A stretch of DNA of 13,559 nucleotides from assembly GCF_019052655.1 (NCBI RefSeq), contig NZ_JAHQVB010000055.1:1-13559 (forward strand), given 5' to 3'. Of this stretch, positions 1-7,515 are shown one piece after another; the stretch's first letter is position 1, and each line of letters begins with the position of its first letter. This DNA comes from Holdemanella porci. Lineage in GTDB: Bacteria; Bacillota_I; Bacilli_A; Erysipelotrichales; Erysipelotrichaceae. The position numbers were made by a program, and so were the translations under genes. The notes beneath the pieces were generated by a model. That model did no database searches and had not been told where the DNA came from. It was given only the letters and a program-made list of their open reading frames with translations.

Positions 1-1
1 C

Positions 2-658
2 TATTATTATACGCTATTTCTCGTCAAAAATCAACCATTTGTTGTGACAGAGCCTATGAAAAATAAGATGGATAGTAATCCATTATTCGCAACAAAGACA
101 GTAACAATGCATAACTTTATAGATAAAGTTGAATGGAAAGAGACTGTAAAAAAGGAATACGTACTATATTTTGGACGTTTCTCTGAAGAGAAAGGTATTG
201 GTACACTTATTCAAGTATGTAAAGAATTACCAGATGTACAATTTGTATTTGCAGGAACTGGTCCATTAGAAGAAAGTATTAATGGAATTGGGAATATCAA
301 AAATGTAGGTTTCCAAAAGGGTGAAGCATTGGAAAAGCTTATTCGTGAAGCAAGATTTTCTATTTATCCATCCGAATGGTATGAGAATTGTCCATTCTCA
401 GTTATGGAATCACAAATGCATGGAACACCAGTATTAGGAGCTAATATCGGTGGGATCCCAGAATTAATTCAAGTTAATAAAACTGGTGAATTGTTTGAGA
501 GTGGTAACGGGAAAGACTTGAAAGAAAAGATAGAAGAGCTCTGGGGTGATAAGAAGCTGTGTGAGCAGTATAGCAAGAACTGTAAGGATATCAGTTTTGA
601 CACCATTGATGAGTATTACGAAAAAATTGTGATGGTGTATGGTGGAGAGAATGAATAG
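2..658 (+). CDS. GT4-family glycosyltransferase, C-terminal part (5' end outside window)
   Basis: The frame is open to the first base of the window, so this is the 3' part of a longer gene. A GTG at 44 is not a credible start because coding continues upstream. The 218 or so residues visible match the C-terminal, nucleotide-sugar-binding Rossmann half of GT-B glycosyltransferases of family GT4. A linker with HNFID comes first, then the strand-loop YFGRFSEEKG, then FAGTGP, and then the EX7E motif ENCPFSVME followed by HGTPV and GGIPELI. By family knowledge the enzyme moves a sugar from a nucleotide donor to a lipid-linked glycan on the cytoplasmic face. Donor and acceptor cannot be read from the sequence. 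The end overlaps the next gene by eight bases (ATGAATAG), which suggests translational coupling. Family assignment is firm; exact role is unknown. Confidence 0.9.
   Translation, partial: YYYTLFLVKNQPFVVTEPMKNKMDSNPLFATKTVTMHNFIDKVEWKETVKKEYVLYFGRFSEEKGIGTLIQVCKELPDVQFVFAGTGPLEESINGIGNIKNVGFQKGEALEKLIREARFSIYPSEWYENCPFSVMESQMHGTPVLGANIGGIPELIQVNKTGELFESGNGKDLKEKIEELWGDKKLCEQYSKNCKDISFDTIDEYYEKIVMVYGGENE
644..647 (+). promoter_or_regulatory. Ribosome binding site favouring the ATG at 651
   Basis: GGAG lies three to four bases before ATG 651. That is closer than ideal. The in-frame alternative ATG at 639 has no purine-rich site upstream of it. Choosing 651 also gives an eight-base overlap with the preceding gene, the same overlap length seen at the next junction (1687-1694). 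Confidence 0.45.
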
Positions 659-1694
659 GGATGAAAGAAAAATAGCAAGTAATCATTATCCAGGTTTGGA
701 TGTGGTTCGTGTTATAGCAATTGCGGGCATTGTTCTAATGCATGTACTTGCAAATGGGAATTACGGTCTAAACGGATTTTTATTCGAAAAAGTTATCGGA
801 ACGGCAGGCAATTTTACCATTCTGTTTATGATGGTAAGTGCCTTTGGAATGTGTTGCGGATATTATGAGAAATTCAAAGCAGGAACAATTAATATAGAAG
901 CATTCTATAAACGCCGATATAAAAAACTATGGCCATTCTTTGCATTGCTCTGCATTCTGGATGTTGTGATGTCTCCAAGCGCAAATAGTGTATACGAATT
1001 TTTTGCAAATCTTACAATGTTGCAGGGATTATTGCCAAACCCACAGATTTCTGTTGTAGGTGTGAGTTGGACTTTGGCAGTGATATTTGTTTTTTACTTG
1101 TTATTTCCATTTTTCTGCTTTTTGCTGTTTCAAAAGAAAAGAGCATGGTTGGGTTTTATTATTGCTGGAATTTATAACATTCTCTGTCAGTTGTACTTTT
1201 TTGATGAGCAACATGTAATGGGGAATTTTATGGAGAGAGAAAATATCCTGTACAGTGCGATATTTTTCATGGCGGGTGGCCTGATTTATCTTTATCGAGA
1301 TGAGCTAGTGCGGCTGAAGAATAATAGAATTGTTGCAGTTATAATTCTCGCGATAACGGCTATTGCATATTATTTTCTAAGTCAAAATGACTTGTTTATG
1401 GCCGCTTTTTCTGTGGCAATTATAATCTTTGCGATAACTACCGACGGAAAGCTAGGAGAAAACAAGCTGATAAAAAAACTAAGTTCTACTAGCTTCGAGG
1501 TTTACTTGAGCCATATGATGATTTATCGGATTTTAGAGAGAGTAAAGATAACTCACATATTTGGCGTAAATGCATTTTCGTATGGAATGACAGCAATTTT
1601 GACCCTTGTATTGGCTATTGTTTTTTCCTGCATCGCAAAAGTGGGACTAGAAAAATTTATTATATGTATGAAAGAGAGAGTTAATCATGTCTAA
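651..1694 (+). CDS. Acyltransferase_3 family membrane acyltransferase (probable glycan O-acetyltransferase)
   Basis: The 347-residue polytopic membrane protein is of the Acyltransferase_3 type (OafA/YrhL-like, PF01757). After a short charged N-terminus, the sequence GLDVVRVIAIAGIVLMH (about residues 15-31) carries the family's conserved histidine, H31, at the end of the first membrane segment. The arginine pair R88-R89 in KRRYKKLWPFF is the conserved basic site after the next membrane segments. Roughly ten hydrophobic helices follow, ending in a basic tail. Known members carry acetyl or other acyl groups across the membrane onto extracytoplasmic polysaccharide, so modification of this locus's glycan is the likely role; the acyl group is unknown. 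The start at 651 is preferred to 639. It overlaps both neighbours by eight bases, which places it inside the operon. Confidence 0.86.
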   Translation: MNRDERKIASNHYPGLDVVRVIAIAGIVLMHVLANGNYGLNGFLFEKVIGTAGNFTILFMMVSAFGMCCGYYEKFKAGTINIEAFYKRRYKKLWPFFALLCILDVVMSPSANSVYEFFANLTMLQGLLPNPQISVVGVSWTLAVIFVFYLLFPFFCFLLFQKKRAWLGFIIAGIYNILCQLYFFDEQHVMGNFMERENILYSAIFFMAGGLIYLYRDELVRLKNNRIVAVIILAITAIAYYFLSQNDLFMAAFSVAIIIFAITTDGKLGENKLIKKLSSTSFEVYLSHMMIYRILERVKITHIFGVNAFSYGMTAILTLVLAIVFSCIAKVGLEKFIICMKERVNHV

Positions 1695-2868
1695 AGAAAA
1701 AAAATTAAATGGTACTGTTATCGTTACATATCGTTGCAATGCACGTTGTTCTATGTGTAATCGTTACAAGGCACCTTCAAAAATTGAGGAAGAAATCAGT
1801 ATTGAAACAATTAAAAAGTTGCCAAAGATGTATTTTACTAATATTACTGGTGGTGAACCATTCATTCGTACAGATTTAAAAGATATTGTACGTGAATTAT
1901 ATAAAAAGTCAGATCGAATTGTTATTTCAACGAATGGATTCTTTACGGATCGTATTGTAGATTTGTGTAAGGAATTTCCTCAAATTGGTATTCGTATTTC
2001 TATTGAAGGTTTAGAACAAACAAATAATGAAATCCGTGGTTTACAAAATGGATATCAGCGTGGATATACTACATTGAAGAAACTTCGTGAAATGGGTATG
2101 AAGGATGTTGGATTTGGTATGACTGTACAGGATAAAAATGCTCCTGATTTAGTTCCTTTATATAACATTTCTAATGAAATGGGAATGGAATTTGCGACAG
2201 CTTCATTGCATAATAGTTTTTATTTTGTTGAAGCTAAGAATATTATTCATGATCGTCCTATGGTCGCAAAGAATTTTGAAAATTTAGTAAATGAACTTCT
2301 TCGTAGTAATAGTCCTAAGAAATGGTTCCGTGCATATTTTAATCATGGTTTAATTAACTATATTTATGGACAAAAGCGTTTGTTGCCATGTGATATGAGT
2401 TTTGATACTTTCTTTATTGATCCATATGGAGATGTAATGCCTTGTAATGGAACTAAGGATAAAGAAGTAATGGGAAATTTAAACAATCAATCTTGGGATG
2501 AATTGTGGAATAGTCCTGAAGCTGAGAAGGTTCGTTCAAAAGTACGTTGTTGTGATCGTGATTGTTGGATGATTGGTTCTGTATCTCCTGCAATGCATAA
2601 ATATATTTGGAAACCAGCTTCTTGGGTATTAGTTCATAAATTTAAGGCTTTATTTACTAAACATCCTTATAGTATGTATGAACTAAAAGTATGTAGAGAT
2701 TATCGTGAGGGAAAAGTGACTAAAGAAGAATTGGATAAATGTTCTACTTGTGACATGAATTGTGTAATCAATAATGGCTTGAGTGAAGCATCTAAAGAAC
2801 AATTGAAGCATAAGACTGGTGAAGAAATTGTAGATGCTGATATCGCACAGCAGATGGAGACAAAGTAA
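1687..2868 (+). CDS. Radical SAM protein with SPASM-like cysteine-rich C-terminus
   Basis: The 393-residue protein has the radical SAM cluster motif CX3CX2C at C17, C21 and C24 (CNARCSMC). It also has the SAM-binding TGGEP at residues 54-58 and later barrel strands such as VISTNG and IRISIEG. The C-terminal part contains nine more cysteines: C235 and C253 (around FIDPYGDVMPC), C288, C289, C293, C336, C352, C355 and C359. The text GNLNNQSWDELWNSPE is typical of SPASM domains that bind auxiliary iron-sulfur clusters. Such enzymes use a 5'-deoxyadenosyl radical to modify peptides, proteins or small molecules, including sugars in some pathways. No precursor-peptide ORF is visible beside it, so a glycan-related substrate is inferred, not shown. 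Codon use is distinctive: 18 of 20 arginines are CGT, one is CGA and one AGA. The start overlaps the previous gene by eight bases, with GAGAG upstream. Confidence 0.9.
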   Translation: MSKEKKLNGTVIVTYRCNARCSMCNRYKAPSKIEEEISIETIKKLPKMYFTNITGGEPFIRTDLKDIVRELYKKSDRIVISTNGFFTDRIVDLCKEFPQIGIRISIEGLEQTNNEIRGLQNGYQRGYTTLKKLREMGMKDVGFGMTVQDKNAPDLVPLYNISNEMGMEFATASLHNSFYFVEAKNIIHDRPMVAKNFENLVNELLRSNSPKKWFRAYFNHGLINYIYGQKRLLPCDMSFDTFFIDPYGDVMPCNGTKDKEVMGNLNNQSWDELWNSPEAEKVRSKVRCCDRDCWMIGSVSPAMHKYIWKPASWVLVHKFKALFTKHPYSMYELKVCRDYREGKVTKEELDKCSTCDMNCVINNGLSEASKEQLKHKTGEEIVDADIAQQMETK

Positions 2869-2883
2869 GGAAGTCAATGAAGT

Positions 2884-3757
2884 ATGATGATAACAGTTTT
2901 AACCCCTACATTTAATCGGGGTGGGGAGATTGCAAAGCCTCTGGGAATCACTACAAAAGCAAACTGTAAAAGATTTTGAGTGGCTTGTAGTTGATGACGG
3001 AAGTACTGATGGTACGAAAGATTTAATTACTCACTTACAAGAAAAAAGTAATTTTCCAATACGATATATCTATAAGAGTAATGGTGGAAAACACACTGCT
3101 TTAAATGTAGGAATACATACCATTTGCAGCGAACTTATCTTTATAGTTGATTCGGATGACTGTGTGACAGATGATGCGGTTGAGTCAATACTGAAGATTC
3201 ACAAGAAATATAGGTCACAGAATAATATCTGTGGATACGCGTTTCTTAGAGCGTTCCCCGATGGTAAAGTCAATGGCAAGAAGTTTGATGTGGATGAAAA
3301 AATAGGTTCCTATATTGACGTGCGTGTAAACGGTGATGACACTGGCGCAGATAAAGCAGAGGTGTTCAAAACAGATTGTTTAAAGGAATTCCCTTTTCCC
3401 GAATATCCAAATGAGAAATTCCTTGGGGAAGATCTTGTTTGGGTTAGAATGGCTAGAACATATGAGATGGTGCATATTAATAAAGCCATTTACGTCGGAA
3501 ATTATCTTTAAGATGGATTAACCAATAATCGGCGTAAGCATAATATTGCATCGCCAATAGGATGTATGCATCGAGCAGAGGAATTCATGGAGTTCGACTT
3601 AAAGACAAGATATAGAATCAAGGGTGGACTACAGTATATTGTATATGGGAGATTTGCGGGAGTCAAAGTTGTCGATTTGATTCGCAAATCAAGACATAAA
3701 GTTCTTGCAACAGTGTGCACACCGGGTGGATTGTTCTTACATTTACGATGGAGTTAA
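2884..3757 (+). pseudogene. GT2-family glycosyltransferase, broken by a frameshift and a nonsense codon
   Basis: ATG 2884 opens a classic family-2 start, MMITVLTPTFNRGG. The frame is then lost at GGGGTGGGG (2918-2926). Removing one G from 2923-2926 joins it exactly to RLQSLWESLQKQT and VVDDGSTDGT in the next frame. That frame runs through the metal-binding region VDSDD and FLGEDLVWVRMA to AIYVGNYL, where TAA at 3509-3511 interrupts it. Translation in the same frame resumes as DGLTNNRRKHNIASP and continues to TAA 3755-3757. Relatives commonly read YLEDGLT here, so GAA to TAA is the probable change. Restored, the gene would give 290 residues, normal for the family. A GTG at 2921 could start a fragment, but it would lack the first nucleotide-binding strand and the C-terminal third. 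The gene sits 15 bases after the radical SAM gene. Loss of one transferase may have changed the repeat unit, unless both lesions are sequence errors. Confidence 0.85.
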
Positions 3758-3821
3758 GCACAGTAATTTGATTGATTAAGTAACTAAATGTCTTCTGTCA
3801 ATAGATGATAGGAGATATTTA

Positions 3822-4910
3822 ATGAAAGTACTTGTTATTAATCCGATTATGTATACATCGGAAACAAAAAATATAAAAAGAGCTGCATCAATAAAAGACA
3901 CAATGATGTATGATTTTTGCTTAGCGTTCCATGAAATGGGTCATTCTGTAACGCTAGTTGGAGGAGAGCCGTTCAAACCGACAAAAAGTGAAACATATCC
4001 ATTTGAGATACTGTGGTGGAAGTGTAAGTGCCAAAAAGTCTGCATGCCGCACTGCTTGCCGTTTATGCCAGAGACGTATCAGTATGTAAAACAACATCGT
4101 ACAGAATACGATTTGATTATTACAAGCGAAGTATTCTCACTGAATTCGTTGATGGCATATCGAGCTGCACCAGACAAGACAATTGTCTGGCATGAACTTG
4201 CAAAGCATAATGCCATTATGAAGAGAATTCCCTCAAAGATCTGGTATGGAGTTATAGCAAGACTCTTCATGCAAAACGCAAAGGTTGTTGCACGTTCAGT
4301 AGAGGCAAGGAACTTTGTGAAGAAATACTGCATAAATACAGATATAAATGTAATTGATCACGGCGTCAACCTCGATAAGTTTAAAGCATCTACTGAGAAA
4401 GATAACTGTTTCGTGGTTTGTTCGCAACTGATTGAACGAAAGAAAATCGATGGAATCCTTGAAAAGTTTGTCAAGTATCTGGATCAGTACAATACTACAT
4501 GCCGATTATATATTATAGGAGAAGGAGAGCTGAAGGAAAAACTTCAGAGTATGGCACAGGCTCTGGAAATCGCTCCGAATGTAATTTTCACTGGAAAGAT
4601 GACACACGATGAACTGCTCCCGATTTTGTCTAAGTCAAGGGCATTGCTTGTTAATACAGTGAAAGACAACAATATGATTTCCATCGTAGAAGCGATTGCA
4701 GTTGGAACGCCTATTGTCACAACAGATGTTCCGCTAAATTCCACCTATATCAAAGATTATCAACTTGGCATTGCGAAGAAACAGTGGGATGAATCCGATT
4801 TGAATGATGTGGTTTCTAATAGTAAAATGTATATTGAAAACTGCATGAAATACAGATACAAACTTTCTACAAAACAAAGGGTAGAACAGTTCTTGGAAGT
4901 TAAAAAATGA
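3822..4910 (+). CDS. GT4-type glycosyltransferase
   Basis: The 362-residue GT-B fold protein has both Rossmann halves. The N-terminal half starts KVLVINPIMY and includes FHEMGHSVTLVGG. The linker is INVIDHGVNLDKF. The C-terminal donor-binding half includes CSQLIERKKIDG, LYIIGEGELKEKL and VIFTGKM. The usual EX7E motif appears as DNNMISIVE, so the first acidic residue is Asp282 rather than Glu, with Glu290 intact, followed by VGTPIV. The conservative change probably leaves the enzyme active. It should add a sugar from a nucleotide donor to the lipid-linked repeat unit at the cytoplasmic membrane. It has its own clear ribosome binding site (GGAG about eight bases before ATG 3822). It follows a 64-base gap after the broken GT2 gene, the largest gap between genes in the cluster. 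Confidence 0.87.
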   Translation: MKVLVINPIMYTSETKNIKRAASIKDTMMYDFCLAFHEMGHSVTLVGGEPFKPTKSETYPFEILWWKCKCQKVCMPHCLPFMPETYQYVKQHRTEYDLIITSEVFSLNSLMAYRAAPDKTIVWHELAKHNAIMKRIPSKIWYGVIARLFMQNAKVVARSVEARNFVKKYCINTDINVIDHGVNLDKFKASTEKDNCFVVCSQLIERKKIDGILEKFVKYLDQYNTTCRLYIIGEGELKEKLQSMAQALEIAPNVIFTGKMTHDELLPILSKSRALLVNTVKDNNMISIVEAIAVGTPIVTTDVPLNSTYIKDYQLGIAKKQWDESDLNDVVSNSKMYIENCMKYRYKLSTKQRVEQFLEVKK

Positions 4911-4919
4911 TAAGATTAT

Positions 4920-4924
4920 GGAGG
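4920..4924 (+). promoter_or_regulatory. Ribosome binding site setting the start at 4930
   Basis: GGAGG lies five bases before ATG 4930. An in-frame ATG at 4918 overlaps this site and has no site of its own upstream, so 4930 is the likelier start; it also places the conserved VVPYFG strand right at the N-terminus. Confidence 0.75.
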
Positions 4925-4929
4925 ATAAA

Positions 4930-5898
4930 ATGTATTCAATAGCGTATGTTGTACCCTATTTTGGAAAGTTTCCAAAGGGGTTTCAATTCTGGCTGTTAAG
5001 CTGTAAGTGTAACCCATCGATTGACTGGCTGATTTTTACAGATGATAAAACGCCTTATGATTACCCAGAAAATGTAAAGGTTACATATTGGACGTTCGAT
5101 CAGATGAAGAAAAAGGCTCAGGCAATTTATGATTTCCCAATTTTCCTGGAGCGTCCGTATAAGCTCTGTGATTTCAAGCCGGCGTATGGTGAGATTTTTG
5201 CAGACGAGCTGAAAGACTATGATTTCTGGGGACATTGTGATATAGATCTGGTTTGGGGTAATATCCGCAAATTTTATACGGATGAAGTTCTCGGTCAATA
5301 TGAAAAAGTTGGTTTCAATGGACACTCCAATCTCTATAAGAATACACCTGAGGAGTGTACTCGCTATAGAACACATATTGAAGGAAAGATGTACTATCGG
5401 GATGTCTATTCAGTCGATAAGGGCTTTGCATTCGATGAGCCGGGTATGGATGACATCTACGAGGCACTTCAAATTCCAGTCTATAAAAAAATTGATTTCG
5501 CAAACCTGCTGAAATATGATTATGGCTTCTTCCTTGACTGGGGTAAGGAAGAGGATGCGTACAAAAATGAACATCAGGTCTTTACATGGCACAATGGAAC
5601 TCTTCTTCGCCATTATTTGGATCATGGTAAAATAAAGGATGAAGAGTATATGTACTTGCACTACTGGTGCCGCCCGACAACTTTTGCCATTAAAGAGTAC
5701 AATGAGCAAAAAGATTATCTAATTTATGCAGATACTACAACTGATAAGCCATTTAAGCTGACTTCTGACTTGATCTTGAAAAGAAGCCGCCGCAGTAAAG
5801 TAAAATACTATGCGAAGGTACTGTGGTTTAATAGGAAGAAAATCACTTGGGAAAGAATCGTATTTAATGTAAAGGGAATGTTGAACTATAAAAAGTAA
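4930..5898 (+). CDS. DUF6625-like putative glycosyltransferase
   Basis: The 322-residue soluble protein opens MYSIAYVVPYFGKFP. It contains WLIFTDDKTPYDYP, then LERPYKLCDFKPAYGEIF, then DFWGHCDIDLVWGN. The last carries a DXD-like metal and nucleotide-sugar site at D104 and D106. From memory this order of motifs is that of the DUF6625 family found in capsule and exopolysaccharide loci. The overall pattern, an N-terminal nucleotide-binding strand with central DID, resembles GT-A glycosyltransferases. A transfer reaction is therefore likely but inferred. The C-terminus is rich in Lys and Arg (KRSRRSKVKYY), suitable for membrane association. It lies 14 bases before a hexapeptide acetyltransferase, and both share the more G+C-rich composition of this block, so they may have moved together. 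Confidence 0.75.
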   Translation: MYSIAYVVPYFGKFPKGFQFWLLSCKCNPSIDWLIFTDDKTPYDYPENVKVTYWTFDQMKKKAQAIYDFPIFLERPYKLCDFKPAYGEIFADELKDYDFWGHCDIDLVWGNIRKFYTDEVLGQYEKVGFNGHSNLYKNTPEECTRYRTHIEGKMYYRDVYSVDKGFAFDEPGMDDIYEALQIPVYKKIDFANLLKYDYGFFLDWGKEEDAYKNEHQVFTWHNGTLLRHYLDHGKIKDEEYMYLHYWCRPTTFAIKEYNEQKDYLIYADTTTDKPFKLTSDLILKRSRRSKVKYYAKVLWFNRKKITWERIVFNVKGMLNYKK

Positions 5899-5903
5899 GG
5901 AGG
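5899..5903 (+). promoter_or_regulatory. Ribosome binding site supporting a GTG start at 5913
   Basis: GGAGG directly follows the preceding stop codon and lies nine bases before GTG 5913. It supports a GTG start where the next in-frame ATG is well inside the protein (5970). Confidence 0.75.
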
Positions 5904-5912
5904 TAGCGATAG

Positions 5913-6491
5913 GTGGGACTTTATAAAGTATATGATAAATTTCGCCGTTATTGGCGGCAGATACACATGCTGACGATCCGTGATGGATGGAAGAAGATGG
6001 CCTACATAAAAAAGCGCGGAATGTTTGGCGCAGTGGGTGAAAATTGCTATTTCCAGTCGAATATACTGCCTGCAGAACCGTTTCTGGTCTATTTTCATGA
6101 CAATGTGGCCATTTCGGCAGGCGTAAGAATTGTAACCCATAGTGCATTGAATACTGTGTTTAATCATGAAGAAAAAACAGATCAGTATCTTTGCCGCTTC
6201 GGAAAAGTTGAAATTGGAAATAATGTGTATGTAGGTGCAGATGCAATTATCAATTATGGAGTTACAATTGGGGATAATTGTATCGTGGCTGCTGGAGCAA
6301 TTGTTACGAAGGATGTTCCTGACGATAGTATAGTAGCAGGGGTGCCCGCAAAAATTGTAGGAAGTTATACAGATGCAAAGAGAAAAAATAAAGAGTTTTC
6401 TGAAGCATATTTAAACTTGGGTTTGCGTGAGCCGTGTACAGTTGAAGAAATGTATAAAGCTATCATAGTAGGGGAAAATAATGACAGATAA
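5913..6491 (+). CDS. Left-handed beta-helix (hexapeptide repeat) acetyltransferase
   Basis: The 192-residue protein starts at GTG 5913. After about 40 basic and aromatic residues the chain folds into hexapeptide repeats, seen as GENCYFQSNI, HDNVAISAGVRI, VEIGNNVYVGADAIIN, GVTIGDNCIVAAGAIV and DDSIVAGVPAKIVG. The last is the characteristic closing turn of the WbbJ/LacA/CysE-like acetyltransferase superfamily. H76 in IVTHS is a good candidate for the catalytic base. Relatives use acetyl-CoA to O- or N-acetylate sugars in the cytoplasm before polymerisation, in contrast to the membrane acyltransferases of this locus. The stop lies 11 bases inside the next gene (ATG 6481), so the two are probably translated together. 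The fold is certain; the sugar acceptor is unknown. Confidence 0.88.
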   Translation: MGLYKVYDKFRRYWRQIHMLTIRDGWKKMAYIKKRGMFGAVGENCYFQSNILPAEPFLVYFHDNVAISAGVRIVTHSALNTVFNHEEKTDQYLCRFGKVEIGNNVYVGADAIINYGVTIGDNCIVAAGAIVTKDVPDDSIVAGVPAKIVGSYTDAKRKNKEFSEAYLNLGLREPCTVEEMYKAIIVGENNDR

Positions 6492-7506
6492 AGTGAAAGG
6501 AAGAGAGTGTTGGATCGATGTTGCGAAAGGAATTGGAATAATCCTGGTTGTATTAGGACATGTAACTCGTAATGAAAATTTAATACGAATTATTTATTCT
6601 TTTCACATGCCACTGTTTTTCTTTCTAGGCGGATGGATTATCAATAGAAATTGTGGAAAAAACATAATTAATAAACAATACATCAAGAAGAAATTTACAA
6701 ATCTCATCCTACCTTTTTTCGAGTATAGGATTATTCTAGTGTTATATTGGTATATTTTCGAATATAGATTTAGGGAATTAGATGTTGGGCCAATATGGTT
6801 TCTACCAGTAATGTTTTTTTCATACATGATAATTTCTTTTATTATGCCATATATAAAAAGTACGAATGCAAAGAGAGTTGTATTTCTATTTTTTGCGTTA
6901 TTGGTGATAGTTGGATTGTTATTTAGACAGTATGTGTACAAATTGAATATAGTATTATTAAATGAAGTGTATGTTAATAGTATAAGAGTACTGACTGGTT
7001 GTTCTTGGATGACAGCTGGAATGAAAGCAAATGATTACATTATAAATTCAAAAAAAGTAAACTGTGGTTTAGTATTTGGAATTACTGCAATTGTATGTAT
7101 AGTCCTATCTTTTGTAAATGGTGATGTCAGCTTATTTAATTTGCAATTTGGAAAATCATATGTTTTATACTTTTTAGAAGGTATTTGTGGTATAACGGCA
7201 GTTCTAATTGTATCTAAAGTTATTTCTTCTAATAGACTGATAGAATACTTGGGGCAATCCTCAATGATAATCATGGCATTTCATGAACCGATAAAAAGGG
7301 TGTTATTTTTCGTTTATGATGCCGTAGTGACAAAATTTGTTGTAGAGGGGACACATGAAGTTATAAGAACAACTGTTACGGGATCTGTTATTCTAACGAC
7401 AATTACGCTAGTAGTCTGTATTAGTGTGGTATATATATTTAGAAAGCTAATAGAAAAATTGCCAGATAATAAATGGTGCGAGATGTTATTTGCTTTTATG
7501 AAATGA
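6481..7506 (+). CDS. Acyltransferase_3 family membrane acyltransferase (NolL-like)
   Basis: The 341-residue polytopic membrane protein opens with WIDVAKGIGIILVVLGH, putting the family histidine at H27. IYSFHMPLFFFLGG follows with H42. This is the signature of the COG3594 branch that includes fucose 4-O-acetylase NolL. KKKFTNLILPFF supplies the conserved basic residues before the next membrane segment. About ten hydrophobic helices follow, with a short basic C-terminus. The likely job is O-acetylation of a sugar residue in the glycan. It belongs to a different subgroup from the acyltransferases at 651 and 12125, judged by the first motif. GGGG sits about six bases before the ATG, and the start overlaps the upstream acetyltransferase gene. 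From here rightwards the DNA becomes markedly more AT-rich. Confidence 0.87.
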   Translation: MTDKVKGRECWIDVAKGIGIILVVLGHVTRNENLIRIIYSFHMPLFFFLGGWIINRNCGKNIINKQYIKKKFTNLILPFFEYRIILVLYWYIFEYRFRELDVGPIWFLPVMFFSYMIISFIMPYIKSTNAKRVVFLFFALLVIVGLLFRQYVYKLNIVLLNEVYVNSIRVLTGCSWMTAGMKANDYIINSKKVNCGLVFGITAIVCIVLSFVNGDVSLFNLQFGKSYVLYFLEGICGITAVLIVSKVISSNRLIEYLGQSSMIIMAFHEPIKRVLFFVYDAVVTKFVVEGTHEVIRTTVTGSVILTTITLVVCISVVYIFRKLIEKLPDNKWCEMLFAFMK

Positions 7507-7515
7507 GAGGATTAT

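Noticed and set aside
2918..2926. Programmed frameshift at GGGGTGGGG
   Set aside because: The site resembles no known slippery signal, and the independent in-frame TAA downstream makes gene decay the simpler reading.
2921..3511. Intact shorter GT2 gene starting at GTG 2921
   Set aside because: It would lack the N-terminal nucleotide-binding strand that is plainly encoded just upstream in another frame, and it stops before a conserved C-terminal third in the same frame.
4996..5376. 126-codon minus-strand open frame
   Set aside because: It is fully inside the well-supported DUF6625-like gene and is a shadow of its codon pattern.
5719..6147. 142-codon minus-strand open frame
   Set aside because: It spans the end of one strong gene and the start of another, lacks a recognisable family and disagrees with the operon direction.
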